From Paraburkholderia youngii (GTDB lineage Bacteria > Pseudomonadota > Gammaproteobacteria > Burkholderiales > Burkholderiaceae), in the NCBI RefSeq assembly GCF_013366925.1, contig NZ_JAALDK010000002.1:1116001-1180000 (forward strand): DNA of 64,000 nucleotides. Reading direction: 5' to 3'. The translations under genes and the position numbers were made by a program. The notes beneath the pieces were generated by a model. The model searched no databases. It worked only from the letters and a program-made list of their open reading frames with translations, and had not been told where the DNA came from. This document shows, piece by piece, positions 63,824 to 64,000 of the stretch. Positions within the stretch are counted from its first letter, which is position 1; each line of letters opens with the position of its first letter.

Positions 63824-64000
63824 TCAGAGAGCGGAGGCCACAAGCCGCTGCGTGTACGCATGCTGCGGGTCTTCGAGAATCTGGTCGGTCAGGCCCGACT
63901 CGATGATGCGGCCGTACTTCATCACGATCGTGCGGGCCGCCAGCAAGCGGATCACGCCGAGATCGTGCGTGACGGCGATCATCGCCGTGCCGAGTTCCTG
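63824..64000 (-). CDS. phnK: C-P lyase complex ABC-type protein PhnK, C-terminal end (partial)
   Basis: The last 58 codons, read leftward from the window edge, give MIAVTHDLGVIRLLAARTIV and then GRIIESGLTDQILEDPQHAYTQRLVASAL. The switch His (THDLGV) and the dipeptide-type C-terminal end are those of PhnK, which binds the PhnGHIJ core. The rest, and presumably phnGHIJ, lie beyond 64000. Confidence 0.9.
   Translation of the reverse strand, partial: QELGTAMIAVTHDLGVIRLLAARTIVMKYGRIIESGLTDQILEDPQHAYTQRLVASAL

Overview
The window looks like a chromosomal segment of a Paraburkholderia/Burkholderia-type betaproteobacterium. The evidence is high GC with strong GC3 bias, a Burkholderia-style trimeric porin, a DUF4148 protein, an IS5-family element, a C-P lyase operon and many one-gene regulators beside catabolic operons. 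No tRNA, rRNA or CRISPR array was seen. Everything was read from the sequence; no database search was possible.

Layout. 1-0.8 kb: 3' end of arginine deiminase (arcA) and an RcnB-like periplasmic protein. 0.9-6.9 kb: a leftward four-gene set (gamma-glutamyltransferase, MFS, GAF protein, MFS) facing a divergent GntR regulator, with matching ACCAAT-N4-ATTGGT type operators in front of both. 7-8.9 kb: a hipBA-type toxin-antitoxin pair with three operator-like repeats at an exact 27-bp period. 9-12.2 kb: a possible 44-aa membrane protein, two small envelope proteins and an alpha/beta hydrolase.

12.3-43.6 kb is the core: a plant-polysaccharide island. It holds a GH10 xylanase (cut off from its upstream region by an IS5-family insertion with TTAG target duplication), a porin, two complete CUT1 sugar ABC transporters (one with a GH1, one next to a GH3 beta-glycosidase), three LacI-family regulators, and a full set of candidate Weimberg-pathway genes (SDR dehydrogenase, SMP-30 lactonase, MFS, IlvD/Edd dehydratase, FAH-family KDX dehydratase, 2-oxoglutarate semialdehyde dehydrogenase) that would carry D-xylose or L-arabinose to 2-oxoglutarate. 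Three distinct palindrome families recur at promoters here: TGAAAGCGCTTTCA (3 copies), GTTAYCGRTAAC (3 copies) and CTAACGTTAAGG-TAACGTT (2 copies). Each can be paired with one of the three LacI regulators, so a three-regulator map can be read from the sequence. A VapBC-like pair sits inside the island.

43.7-47.9 kb: a DUF4148 protein, a DUF899-DUF2182 pair, and a winged-helix regulator followed by a beta-propeller protein. 48.3-53 kb: three consecutive lipoprotein genes (phosphoesterase, di-haem peroxidase, unknown). 53-58.6 kb: an Mrp/Mnh-type cation/proton antiporter operon in which two antiporter modules are fused in one 1031-aa protein. 59-64 kb: an MFS transporter and the distal half of a C-P lyase operon (phnP, phnN, phnM, phnL, end of phnK), all leftward.
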